Assembly: GCF_012516315.1 (NCBI RefSeq)
Contig: NZ_CP051185.1
Span: 2,779,403-2,843,402 of the forward strand
DNA: 64,000 bases
Direction of reading: 5' to 3'
Origin: Limnospira fusiformis SAG 85.79
Lineage (GTDB): Bacteria > Cyanobacteriota > Cyanobacteriia > Cyanobacteriales > Microcoleaceae
Positions 18,845 through 27,024 of this stretch are shown here, piece by piece. Position 1 is the stretch's first letter; the number at the start of each line of letters is the position of its first letter. The notes below the pieces were generated by a model. It was given only the letters and a program-made list of their open reading frames with translations. It did not search any database and was not told the origin of the DNA. The translations under genes were made by a program, and so were the position numbers.

Positions 18845-19077
18845 AAGACCAGGGTATAAACCCGCTTAACTTGACTTAACCGGGCTGCAAATAGCAGCAC
18901 CGATAAAATATCAGCTTCTTCCAAATCTTCATAATCGGCCAAAATCTCCCCATGAGTCATACCGGAACTCAGCAGTTCTAGCAAAAATTCCACTGGATAG
19001 CGCAACCCTCGGATACAGGGTTTGCCATGACAGATTTCTGGATTAATCGTGATTCGTTCTAACAAAGAATTATCCAT
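18841..19077 (-). CDS. DUF433 antitoxin
   Basis: 78 residues. ITINPEICHGKPCIRGLRYPVEFLLELLSSGMTHGEILADYEDLEEADILSVLLFAARL is the complete DUF433 pattern (HGKPCIRG.R, then a short HTH with EILxDYxxLxxxDI). It is the antitoxin partner of the DUF5615 toxin immediately downstream and likely autoregulates the pair. Confidence 0.88.
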   Translation of the reverse strand: MDNSLLERITINPEICHGKPCIRGLRYPVEFLLELLSSGMTHGEILADYEDLEEADILSVLLFAARLSQVKRVYTLVL

Positions 19078-19248
19078 GATAAATCGTTCCTCTACTGTTT
19101 TCTAGTGTATCAACACCGCTACATCCCGTCAATCAATTTTACACGCTCCGAAGCAGCCAACATTTCCACTTCTACCCTGCGGTGATAATCCTGCACACTG
19201 AGCGAGGTTCAGCGGCGATCGTCATAGCCCCTACCTCCAAAGATTTAC

Positions 19249-19380
19249 TTAAACATTCAGCCGGAGCTTTTGGGGTTGAATCTCGGTGATGTTATTAAAT
19301 CCCCCTTCATATTCCGCCACGACAGCTTGCGTTTCTCTATCAAACTGCAATAAAATATTAATTAAATGCCTAACATTCAT
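19249..19380 (-). CDS. Small conserved-looking protein
   Basis: 43 residues, MNVRHLINILLQFDRETQAV then VAEYEGGFNNITEIQ and a short end. The sequence resembles short proteins with a QFDPETxVxxxxYEGGxNxIxEI pattern found next to toxin genes. It starts 8 nt after the stop of the split PIN toxin. Role unknown. Confidence 0.45.
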   Translation of the reverse strand: MNVRHLINILLQFDRETQAVVAEYEGGFNNITEIQPQKLRLNV

Positions 19381-19387
19381 TGGCTAA

Positions 19388-19540
19388 TTAAACCTCTAAT
19401 TGACTAATAACAATAATCTTTAATTCTGTTATCCGCCTTAGTTGCAGGTCGTTAGTCAAAAATGCCTCACAGCCAGCATCTAATGCCGTGGCAATTTGCA
19501 GCGAATCTGGTAATTGAAGATTGTATCTTGCCCGTAACTG
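19388..19540 (-). pseudogene. C-terminal fragment of split PIN-domain toxin
   Basis: Reads QLRARYNLQLPDSLQIATAL then DAGCEAFLTNDLQLRRI to the stop at 19388-19390. This is the second half of a VapC-type PIN domain, with the late acidic site in LTND. Its first half is at 21308-21606, across IS607 copy 2. Joined at the shared CA the gene is 450 nt, 149 residues, in frame. Confidence 0.85.
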
Positions 19541-19546
19541 ATACAT

Positions 19547-20710
19547 TTACGCGACATTTATCCGGCTATTGCCTGACAATGCGACGATAGCACTATTACC
19601 CGTTAAGGTAACAGAGGCGGTATCCCGCAAAGCTTTTAGAAAGATTCCAAAAGCACCGTTCCAGTCCCTGGGTAGAGTGAACCCACACTCCGGACATCGG
19701 AACACTTTTGAGCCACCTAGCTGGGAATGCACATGACCACAGTGAGTACAGGTTTTGCTGGTGTATTCTTCCGTCACATCTACAACTGTGGTTCCAGTTA
19801 TCTCGGCTTGATGTCTCAGGGTTAGTTTGAATCGATAATGCGCCCATGTCAGCATGGCGCGGGCAGTCTTAGACCTGATTAGACGCTTCACCTTGGCAAC
19901 CATATCGGAAGTCTCGAAGGTGGGCAAAAAAATTAGGCTGTAGTTGTGAGTCAAGTAGTGAGCAATTTGTTTGTGGGCTTCATCCACTAAATTCCGGATT
20001 TTAGTTCTCATTCGTTGAGCCGCTTGCCTCATCCGTCGCCTTCTTGAACGACAGGGTTCCTTGGCGATTCGGCTCATCAAATCATCCAAATGTTGACATA
20101 ACCGAGTGATGCGTCCTATATCTCCGGAGCCCAATTCCAGAAATCGTGAACCATCAAACCCGGTCATAAAAGTTCGGACGCCCGGGTCTAATGCAATCAC
20201 GCCAGTAGCGTCAGTTGGGGTAACGGCAACTGGTTCAGGAAACACCGCAAACCACCGCCCCTTGGCAAAGACTAATTGAGTCCCTTGCCCGCAAGTTTTA
20301 GGGATGGGTTCGGAAACCATGAAAGTTAATCCTTTCGTTAGTCTTGGATACCAACTCCCTGAAGAGAAATTAGTATTATTGAACTTAATCGCTTGAGAGC
20401 TGTCACGACAACTTCTAAACCTTGCATCAGGACTGGCGCTCAAAGCCTGATAGGCATCAAAGATGGCATTTTGCCGAATGTGGCAGGGTGTTTCTTTGAC
20501 CCATTCGGGTAAGTCACTCTGCATCACTTCGTTGCGTAATTTCAGTTTGCTTAGTCGTTTACCACTCCTAGATAATGCAATTGCTTGGTTGTAGCAATAC
20601 CGACAAGCAGCCAGCCATTTACGCCAGACTTGATTTAGCTCCGGGCTGGGGTAAATCCGGATCTTCTTTGACCTGAGTTTTGTATTTACTCCGTCGGTAT
20701 AATCGGGAAC
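19547..20710 (-). CDS. tnpB: IS607-type TnpB RNA-guided nuclease
   Basis: Almost identical to the copy-1 protein. RuvC-I VIALDPGVRTFMTG, RuvC-II IFLPTFETSDMV, zinc ribbon CTHCG...CPECG and RuvC-III RDWNGA are all intact. The 3' end and right terminus should give an omegaRNA whose guide is the toxin-gene flank beyond 19538. The reading frame remains open upstream across tnpA to 21247; homology to TnpB starts near KKIRIYPSP (around 20670), with no ATG at the overlap, so the true start is uncertain. Confidence 0.82.
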   Translation of the reverse strand, partial: VPDYTDGVNTKLRSKKIRIYPSPELNQVWRKWLAACRYCYNQAIALSRSGKRLSKLKLRNEVMQSDLPEWVKETPCHIRQNAIFDAYQALSASPDARFRSCRDSSQAIKFNNTNFSSGSWYPRLTKGLTFMVSEPIPKTCGQGTQLVFAKGRWFAVFPEPVAVTPTDATGVIALDPGVRTFMTGFDGSRFLELGSGDIGRITRLCQHLDDLMSRIAKEPCRSRRRRMRQAAQRMRTKIRNLVDEAHKQIAHYLTHNYSLIFLPTFETSDMVAKVKRLIRSKTARAMLTWAHYRFKLTLRHQAEITGTTVVDVTEEYTSKTCTHCGHVHSQLGGSKVFRCPECGFTLPRDWNGAFGIFLKALRDTASVTLTGNSAIVALSGNSRINVA

Positions 20711-21257
20711 TGAAGCAGTGGAGGAGGGCGAGGATGTCCTCAACCATTTCTGGTTCTGGACTGAGACTTGTCTGGTTGAGAACCATGAGTGAGCAACTGT
20801 TTTGCTCACAGAGCCATCGAAACAAGTCAAATCCCCATATTGCCAATCGGTCTGGGTGGGCAACGACAACCATGCCGACATCTCCTGACAAGACTTGTCC
20901 CAGTAAGGCCAGCATTTTCTTTCCCTTTCCCTTGAAGTTGAGCCCGCCTCGGATTTCTGAGACGACTTCTGCTTCGGGGTAGAGGTTGGACAGTGCGGCC
21001 ACCTGTCGGGTGAGGTCGGACTGCTGGGCGCGGCTACTAACTCTGGCATAGATAACGACTTTGCGTTTGTCACTGCCTGATATGGAATCAGAATATGACT
21101 CAACGTTGTATCGTCGTTGCCCAGCGGGGGTTCTGATGGTGTCGATTGAGCCATTGTCGTCCCATCTGCGGAGTGTTCTTTCATGGACTCGAAGGATTTT
21201 GGCCGCTTCCTTGGGTTTGACATATCTGGCAATAGGTTTATCCTCAACCCTTCTCGC
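20619..21257 (-). CDS. tnpA: IS607 TnpA serine recombinase
   Basis: About 210 residues: MerR-type helix-turn-helix (RYVKPKEAA.ILRVHERTLRRWDD), then the small serine recombinase domain with catalytic Ser in YARVSSRAQQ and the HPDRLAIWGFD motif. No ATG is found in the 5' part of this frame; the frame opens after TAA directly upstream of GCG at 21257, so translation must start at a non-ATG codon (an ATT precedes ARYVKPKE) or within. It recombines the element through a CA dinucleotide, as inferred from the ends. Confidence 0.8.
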   Translation of the reverse strand, partial: ARRVEDKPIARYVKPKEAAKILRVHERTLRRWDDNGSIDTIRTPAGQRRYNVESYSDSISGSDKRKVVIYARVSSRAQQSDLTRQVAALSNLYPEAEVVSEIRGGLNFKGKGKKMLALLGQVLSGDVGMVVVAHPDRLAIWGFDLFRWLCEQNSCSLMVLNQTSLSPEPEMVEDILALLHCFSSRLYRRSKYKTQVKEDPDLPQPGAKSSLA

Positions 21258-21307
21258 TTATTATACCGTATTGCCCTAAAATATTAACCTAATTTGAGAT
21301 TAAATCA

Positions 21308-21606
21308 TGCTCCCCTGCCAGTTGTCCCATCGATTGACCAATTTCTACAAATTGAATGTTCTCTGTGTTCGTTAGCAGCTCTCTAAACTCTCTTTGTCCC
21401 TTCACATCTCCCGTTCTGTAGGGGACTACCAGACATTCTGCCAGGGTGATAGGCCCCACAACACCCACCAATCCTGCATTCTCAATCCGGTCAAAAATCA
21501 TCCTGACAAGCGGCCAGAAATCAGGATTTTCCTCCACAAAATACACAACAGGCGATGTATCTAAAAACAGCCGCGATACCCCAGAAAGCGCCTCATCAAT
21601 CCTCAT
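21308..21606 (-). pseudogene. N-terminal fragment of split PIN-domain toxin (VapC-type)
   Basis: SRLFLDTSPVVYFVEENPDF gives the first PIN acid (D17) and VGPITLAECLVVPYR the conserved E. After MGQLAGE the frame enters IS607 copy 2 and stops three codons later. The missing part is at 19388-19538. The ATG overlaps the antitoxin stop by 4 nt. The toxin RNase is certainly inactivated by loss of its last 50 residues and second acidic cluster. Confidence 0.85.
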
Positions 21607-21854
21607 AATTCGCCTCTGAGGACTCGTTCCCGATGCTCATCCCCTTCTCGACGAGTTCGCGTCACCCATTCCTGAGCATCCTCGCCAAAAAATGGGTGCT
21701 TTACCATCCCGCGAAATTCACTAAGTTTCCGTTTAGGGCTGGTCTGGTGTGGCTGAGATTTCAGACTCTGTGCTACACCGCTAATCAGTTCTAACCGTTC
21801 TTCATAGGACAACTGCTCAACTTGCTGCAATAGGTTTTGTAGCAATGGACTCAT
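21603..21854 (-). CDS. VapB-like antitoxin
   Basis: 83 residues: [20 protein letters not shown], a helical N-terminus, then [11 protein letters not shown] and [20 protein letters not shown], the usual toxin-binding tail of this antitoxin family. Start codon overlaps the hsdM stop (ATGA), and its stop overlaps the PIN toxin start, so hsdM, antitoxin and toxin formed one coupled operon. Its toxin is now broken. Confidence 0.78.
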   Translation of the reverse strand: MSPLLQNLLQQVEQLSYEERLELISGVAQSLKSQPHQTSPKRKLSEFRGMVKHPFFGEDAQEWVTRTRREGDEHRERVLRGEL

Positions 21855-23440
21855 AGCCCTAACCTCCTCAAATTTTCCCGAATCGCTGCTTCTAGTTTGG
21901 CACTTTCCTCAAACTGTGCGTACAACTTCTTCGTCAACCGTTCCATCTTCTCCTCAAACAGCTCATCATCCTCTTCCAGTTCCTCCGCCCCCACATAGCG
22001 CCCTGGGGTCAGCACATAACCATGAGAGGCGATTTCCTCCAGAGTGGCACTCTTACAAAATCCCGGCACGTCTTCATAATCATCTGCCTCCGGTTCCCCG
22101 CGCCATGCCTGATAGGTTCCAGCAATCCGGGCGAGTTCCTCATCAATCAGTTCCCGATGGGTTCGGTCAATCAACACCCCCAACTTCCGAGCATCAATAA
22201 ATAAGGTCTGACCCTTGCGGTTGCGGCAAGGTTTGTGTCCAGCAGTGGGTTTGCCCGACTTATCCCGCGCCACAAACCACAAACAAGCAGGAATCTGGGT
22301 GGTATAGAACAACTGTCCAGGTAAAGCAATCATGCAATCCACCAAATCGGAAGCGATTAAGGCTTTGCGGATTTCCCCTTCACCGGACTGGTTGGAACTC
22401 ATGGAACCATTCGCCAACACGAACCCAGCAATCCCATTGGGGGCGAGATGGTGAATGATGTGCTGAATCCAAGCATAGTTAGCGTTTCCCTTCGGTGGTG
22501 TCCCGTACTGCCAGCGCACGTCTTCTGCCAGCTTCTCATTCCACCAATCGCTGATGTTAAATGGAGGATTTGCCAGGATGTAATCTGCCTTCAAGTCTTT
22601 GTGTAAATCGTTGGTGAAACTATCCGCTTGTCTGTCGCCGATGTTGCCATCTATCCCGCGAATGGCGAGATTCATCAAGCACAGTCGCCGCGTTGTCGGG
22701 TTCGATTCTTGGCCGTAAATGGCAATATCGCCTTTACGTCCCCCGTGCGCTTCCACGAATTTCTCGGACTGCACGAACATTCCACCGGAACCACAGCAAG
22801 GGTCATAGATTCGTCCCTTGTACGGCTGAATCATCTCAACCAACAGCCTAACCACGGACTGCGGCGTGTAAAACTCACCGCCACCCTTACCTTCCTTCTC
22901 GGCAAACTGTCCCAGAAAATATTCATAAACTCGCCCCAAAATATCCTTTGAGCGGTTCTCAGCGTCGCCCAATCCGATGGTACTAATCAGGTCGATGAGT
23001 TCCCCTAGGCGTTGCTTATCCAGGTCGGGGCGGTTGTAGTTACTCGGTAAAACGCCCTTGAGTCGAGGGTTTTCTTTCTCGATCGCCAGCATCGCCTCAT
23101 CAATGCGCTTGCCGATATCCGGTTGCTTGGCGCTGGCTTGAATTGTTGACCATCGCGCTTCTTGCGGCACCCAGAACATATTTTCCCCAACGTATTCATC
23201 GGGGTCTTCGGGGTCGGTGTAGTCTGTTTCTTGCCTTGCCGCGAGGTCATCGTAGCGTTCCTGGAAGGCATCAGAGATGTACTTGAGGAAAATCAGCCCC
23301 AAGGTGACGTGCTTGTATTCAGCAGCATCCATGTGACCGCGCATTTTATCGGCAGCAGCCCACAGCGTTTGTTCAAAACCGAGATTGGCTCCGTTTCCGT
23401 TTTGCTTGGAGGTGGATTGGGTTTTCTTGGACTTTGGCAT
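21851..23440 (-). CDS. hsdM: Type I DNA adenine methyltransferase (HsdM)
   Basis: 529 residues, normal for the family. The N-terminal helical domain ([24 protein letters not shown]) is followed by the N6-adenine methylase core: motif [19 protein letters not shown] and catalytic NPPF in [15 protein letters not shown]. The C-terminal tail [20 protein letters not shown] ends RRLGL. With HsdS it forms the modification enzyme. A near copy of its tail is at 18388-18490 and a diverged one at 17706-17810. The gene is followed by an overlapping antitoxin gene rather than hsdS. Confidence 0.96.
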   Translation of the reverse strand: MPKSKKTQSTSKQNGNGANLGFEQTLWAAADKMRGHMDAAEYKHVTLGLIFLKYISDAFQERYDDLAARQETDYTDPEDPDEYVGENMFWVPQEARWSTIQASAKQPDIGKRIDEAMLAIEKENPRLKGVLPSNYNRPDLDKQRLGELIDLISTIGLGDAENRSKDILGRVYEYFLGQFAEKEGKGGGEFYTPQSVVRLLVEMIQPYKGRIYDPCCGSGGMFVQSEKFVEAHGGRKGDIAIYGQESNPTTRRLCLMNLAIRGIDGNIGDRQADSFTNDLHKDLKADYILANPPFNISDWWNEKLAEDVRWQYGTPPKGNANYAWIQHIIHHLAPNGIAGFVLANGSMSSNQSGEGEIRKALIASDLVDCMIALPGQLFYTTQIPACLWFVARDKSGKPTAGHKPCRNRKGQTLFIDARKLGVLIDRTHRELIDEELARIAGTYQAWRGEPEADDYEDVPGFCKSATLEEIASHGYVLTPGRYVGAEELEEDDELFEEKMERLTKKLYAQFEESAKLEAAIRENLRRLGL

Positions 23441-23488
23441 TCAGGGATGGAACTCTATAGAAAATGGACAATATCGATTTTTTTTAAC

Positions 23489-23860
23489 TCAATCTAGGCG
23501 ATCGCACTCAAAGAAAGCACCTACTCTGAAAAATAAGCCGGACATCAAATCCGCCCCTCGCTCTCTCATCTGCCGCAACTGCAACTCAATCAGGGTCATT
23601 GCCATCGGGGAGGGGGTGGCCCGTCCCTTCTCCCAGCGGTTGATGGTCTGGAAGGACACACGCAGATAAGCATAGTTATTATATATGGTGTCTGTTTTGT
23701 GAGCTTTATGGTAGGGTATTGGATACCTCTGGTTACCTCTGGTAATGGTTTTGCCCTGACGGCAATCATCCTCAAAAAACCGGTACTCAGAAACTGGAAG
23801 CATAACCACTATATTTAGACCACGAGGGAATAGAATTTTGGGGTTTTTCCCCCGCGCCAT
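23489..23860 (-). pseudogene. Truncated XRE-type helix-turn-helix gene
   Basis: Only the C-terminal half is familiar: YLRVSFQTINRWEKGRATPS then PMAMTLIELQLRQM, the second helix, recognition helix and tail of a XRE-family DNA-binding domain, encoded at about 23489-23672. The first half of the open frame (MARGKNPKILFPRGLNIVVM and so on) has no HTH features and is probably foreign sequence read in frame. It ends 49 nt upstream of hsdM and could once have been a regulator of it. Confidence 0.6.
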
Positions 23861-23961
23861 AAACCGTTTTTATGATTTTTTTAAACACAATTTTTGTGGG
23901 GATTTTCGCCCTACTCTTGGCATTAAATACCTCTGTTTTCCAGGTTTCCGATAGTCGGTAA

Positions 23962-24615
23962 ACCCAGCATTATACAGCACCGCATACCTCTGATAATATC
24001 AGAGAATCTCTCAATTTTCAACTCCCAGATCGCGGTAGACCAGGCGATCGCAGCAGTAGCGCTGGAGGGCGGGGAAACTGCACCAGAAACACCCAAATCA
24101 CCGCTTTAGTTCCTACCCAAAATTGGGGCTATACCCTATCGGCGCACCCGAAATTTTGGTTTTACTTAACGGCATCTAAAGATTCATCCTGGTCGGCGGA
24201 ATTTGAACTACAAGACCCTCGGAAAAACCGCCTGGTTGAATTTAGCTTAACTGTCAACCCCGGACTGATAGCAGTCACTCTCCCGGAAGATATTTATTTG
24301 GAGGAAACCGAAACTAACTACTATTGGCGTTTGTCAATTATTTGCGAACCGAGCGATCGCACTGGGGATTTAGTCGTCAGGGGTGAAGTCTTAAAACGGG
24401 AACTTGACCAGGATTTACAAGCACAAATCCGAGACAAATCCGGTCGAGATTTGGCTCTAGTTTATGCAGCCAACAGTATCTGGTTCGACCTGTTAACTCT
24501 GGTGATGAAGTTCCGAGAAGAACAACCCGACAATCCCATTTACCGAGAAGATTGGCAAGAATTATTGGGAGCGATAGATTTGCCAAAATCGATAATCGAG
24601 AATGGGGAGTTGTGA
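23962..24615 (+). pseudogene. DUF928 domain protein, 5'-truncated
   Basis: The open frame from just after TAA (23959-23961) contains the DUF928 pattern: LPDRGRPGDR, GGRGNC, ITALVPTQNWG, LSAHPKFWFYL, VEFSLTVNPGLIAVTLPE, YYWRLSIICEPSDRTGD and a C-terminal IWFDLLTLV. There is no ATG before the domain and no signal peptide, both normally present in these exported cyanobacterial proteins. The first available start is TTG at 24298, in the middle of the domain. It is therefore most likely a decayed gene. Confidence 0.7.
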
Positions 24616-24623
24616 ACAGGGGG

Positions 24624-25949
24624 TTAAAGTTTAGTCGCAAATCCACAATAGGAATTGGGGTTATATTGATGATACTCTTTTAAAGCCGCTTCGCAGTCGT
24701 CTTGAGTCTCAAACCACTTGCTATAGACTTGGTAGGAATTATGGCTCGATAGGTTGCTATAGTTGGCTGACCAGAAAAAATTAGCTTGGGTGTAGCCGTC
24801 CTCCAACAGGGAATGACGTTTATTTTTGGCTTGCTGGGGACTATAAAAGGCAGAATCCCCAATAAAATAAAATGATAGGGGTAGTTGATAGGTTTCCGCG
24901 ATCGCTTCCGATTCCTTGGGTTCTGACTGGGAATGCCAAAATATGGTCAATCCTAAACCGGCGAGAATCCCTAAGATCACACCTACTATAGCCGGGATTT
25001 GCCAATCGGGTCGCCGTTGGGGTGGCTTCCGTGAGGTGGCTTTGGGAAAAATGACTGTCGAAGGGGGAACAGAAATTTCCGTCGATGCTATGGGATGGGA
25101 TAATCCTTCTAAGGCGGTCAGCATTTCTTGAGCATCAGAAAAGCGATCGCTAGGGTGAAAACGAGTGGCGCGATCTAAAATATCCGCAAATTCTGGGTTC
25201 ACCGTTGGGACTAAGTGCCGCCATTGAATTTGCGCCGTGTTTTCATCGATGGCTAACTCCTGGGGGGTTTTCCCCGTCAACATATAAATAGCAGTGACTC
25301 CCAGACTGAACAAATCACTGGCAAAAAACGGGTGTCCCGTCGCCTGTTCAGAAGCCATAAATCCCGGTGTACCAATGACCATGGAGGGGGTGGGATTACC
25401 GCGAGAGTTTAACACAGTCCCCATAATCTCTTTAACCGCGCCAAAGTCAATCAAAACTGGTTTGTAGTGGGGAGGTTGCAGGATGATATTGTCTGGCTTG
25501 ATGTCTCGGTGAATTAGACCATGGCTGTGGATGGTGTGGAGGACTGGTAGCAGGTTTAACAAAAGATCCCGGACTTGGGTTTCCGACATCGACCCCTGTT
25601 GCTGTATGCGACTGGTCAGAATTTCTCCTTCTATCCACTCCTGGACTAAGTAAAACTGGCCGTCTTCTTCTAAATAAGCATACAGGCTAGGAATGCGATC
25701 GCTAATTTCTCCTAATTTTTCTAAGACTGTCGCCTCGCGCCTAAAACGTTCCGTGATGATATGATGAACGTTCGGGTCATCAGCTTTCGGTTTTAAGCGT
25801 TTGATGGCACAACGGCGGCGAGAGGGCATTTGGTTGTCCTCCGCCAAAAAGGTTTCGCCAAAGCCACCGCTGGCGATCGCCAATAGGATCTCGTAACGGT
25901 TATTCAGGATGACAGTAGGGTTGGGTGGGGAGTCTAATGGATTTAACAT
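24624..25949 (-). CDS. Serine/threonine protein kinase with membrane anchor
   Basis: About 441 residues from the ATG at 25949 (the frame extends 18 codons further). The kinase domain starts YEILLAIASGGFGETFLAED (glycine loop), with lysine in CAIKRLKP, catalytic loop HRDIKPDNIIL, DFGAVKE and GTPGFMASEQATG. After about 310 residues come a single membrane segment (IPAIVGVILGILAGLGLTIFW) and an external tail of about 110 residues with YCGFATKL at the end. The catalytic residues are complete. It resembles cyanobacterial Spk kinases; signals and substrates are unknown. Confidence 0.92.
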   Translation of the reverse strand: MLNPLDSPPNPTVILNNRYEILLAIASGGFGETFLAEDNQMPSRRRCAIKRLKPKADDPNVHHIITERFRREATVLEKLGEISDRIPSLYAYLEEDGQFYLVQEWIEGEILTSRIQQQGSMSETQVRDLLLNLLPVLHTIHSHGLIHRDIKPDNIILQPPHYKPVLIDFGAVKEIMGTVLNSRGNPTPSMVIGTPGFMASEQATGHPFFASDLFSLGVTAIYMLTGKTPQELAIDENTAQIQWRHLVPTVNPEFADILDRATRFHPSDRFSDAQEMLTALEGLSHPIASTEISVPPSTVIFPKATSRKPPQRRPDWQIPAIVGVILGILAGLGLTIFWHSQSEPKESEAIAETYQLPLSFYFIGDSAFYSPQQAKNKRHSLLEDGYTQANFFWSANYSNLSSHNSYQVYSKWFETQDDCEAALKEYHQYNPNSYCGFATKL

Positions 25950-26003
25950 AGTCGGGACCGGGTAAAGTTGAACGAGGAAACGCACCGATTGCATTAATTT
26001 CAC

Positions 26004-26234
26004 TTTATGGGTATAATGGCTTTAGCACAGATGCCAAGGTGCAACTTTACTCAGCATCACAGGGTTTTTCCTCAAACCAACTGGCTGGCTGCGATCGTGC
26101 TGATTCTCTAAGCGTGACAGCTTGTAGTTCGTCATATTCCCGGATCTGCCGATCATATCTTGTCTTAGCTAAGGCGTTCTGCTACTATGGGTAGCTAAAT
26201 TAGGTTTTCCCGTTCAACTCACCATTTCGCGTGG
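26004..26234. other. Intergenic region upstream of kinase
   Basis: About 230 nt between the kinase start and the orphan IscB-type element. No gene or clear structure; includes the presumed kinase promoter. Confidence 0.3.
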
Positions 26235-26636
26235 GTCAGCACCCCCGGCTGAAGCACGGGGGCTTCGTGCCCCCCTTTCAGGTAGCTGACCAGCTATAGC
26301 CTTAACTGGCTCCGTGAGCGAGCAAGAGTTAAAGTTCCTACCCTGGAATGCGTGCTAGTTCCAGGCTCATGAACCGAATCGTTAAACATCTCTAAGGGGT
26401 TAAGGACGTGCGATTTGGATAGTACCGACTCTGAACATTGGCGTTCGCGCAGCGTGCGCGTTAGCGCAAGCGCAAACATTACCCCGCAAGGGAGTCGGAG
26501 CCAACCATAGCTCCATGGAGGGGCAACCATACCCCTCCACCCCGCAAAGGGGTGCTGGCGGCGGTCAGCCGCTTGAGTCGGTTTTCCTCTCCGTGATCAA
26601 TCACGGAGCTTCCAACCCTCCCAGGAGTTTTACGTG
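26235..26636 (+). mobile_element. IscB-associated MITE with orphan omegaRNA-like sequence
   Basis: The first 270 nt or so match, with few differences, the leader of the IscB element at 41737-42000: GTCAGCACCCCCGGCTGAAG, the GGTAGCTGACCAGC block, GTTAAAGTTCCTACCCTGGA, and the GC-rich GCGTTCGCGCAGCGTGCGCG palindrome. The end (hairpin TCCGTGATCAATCACGGA, then TTTTACGTG) resembles the IscB right end. No IscB coding sequence remains; the centre is other structured GC-rich sequence. It is an internally deleted element that may still express a guide RNA scaffold and be usable by IscB in trans. Confidence 0.75.
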
Positions 26637-26791
26637 GAAAAAAAAGTTAGACATTTTTTGGAAAGTATGCTATTGTACATAATCAGGAGGTCTCTTCCCC
26701 CAAAAATGCGGATAATTTAGGCATCGGTGCGACATCGCGTGAGGGGAAAACCCGAAAAGTTCTTTAAGATTTCAAAAATTGAAGAGGTATT

Positions 26792-27010
26792 ATGAGCCAA
26801 AAGGTTATACACCCGATGGATAAGTTTCAGCGTCAGGTGCATTCCCTAGTGAAGTCTGACATTGTTAAGCCTGAAGATAGCCTGTGGAAAATAGCACTGC
26901 TATTTGGGGATAAGTGGAAGTATTGGAAAGCAGAACTGATTGAATTCGGTTTTTCCATGCAAGATCCGATTAGTGAACTGTTGGCTGTTGATGTTTGGGA
27001 TGAAGAATAA
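26792..27010 (+). CDS. Small conserved-looking protein, unknown
   Basis: 72 residues, MSQKVIHPMDKFQRQVHSLV to a very acidic end VDVWDEE. GAAGAGG lies 6-12 nt before the ATG, a good ribosome site. No domain recognised; the centre (IALLFGDKWKYWKAELIEFG) is aromatic-rich. It is convergent with the FHA-kinase gene, 14 nt apart. Confidence 0.5.
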   Translation: MSQKVIHPMDKFQRQVHSLVKSDIVKPEDSLWKIALLFGDKWKYWKAELIEFGFSMQDPISELLAVDVWDEE

Positions 27011-27024
27011 AACTCTGTGAAGCG

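Larger units (their letters stand above)
19539..21309 (-). mobile_element. IS607-family element, copy 2 (both genes open)
   Basis: About 1.77 kb, nearly identical to copy 1 and oriented on the minus strand. The ends match copy 1 and copy 3. tnpA is uninterrupted and tnpB keeps all catalytic residues, so this is the only apparently autonomous copy in the window. It has no GCGATCGC. It interrupts the PIN toxin gene without target duplication. Confidence 0.9.

Noticed and set aside
19100-19248. Further small protein (MTIAAEPRS... / VQDYHRRVEVEMLAAS...)
   Set aside because: Two very short frames that would need a frameshift to join; no family recognised, so not called as a gene.
26294-26530. 78-codon frame on the minus strand
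   Set aside because: Lies within the structured IscB-type leader RNA; its counterpart at 41904-42092 is not conserved as protein.
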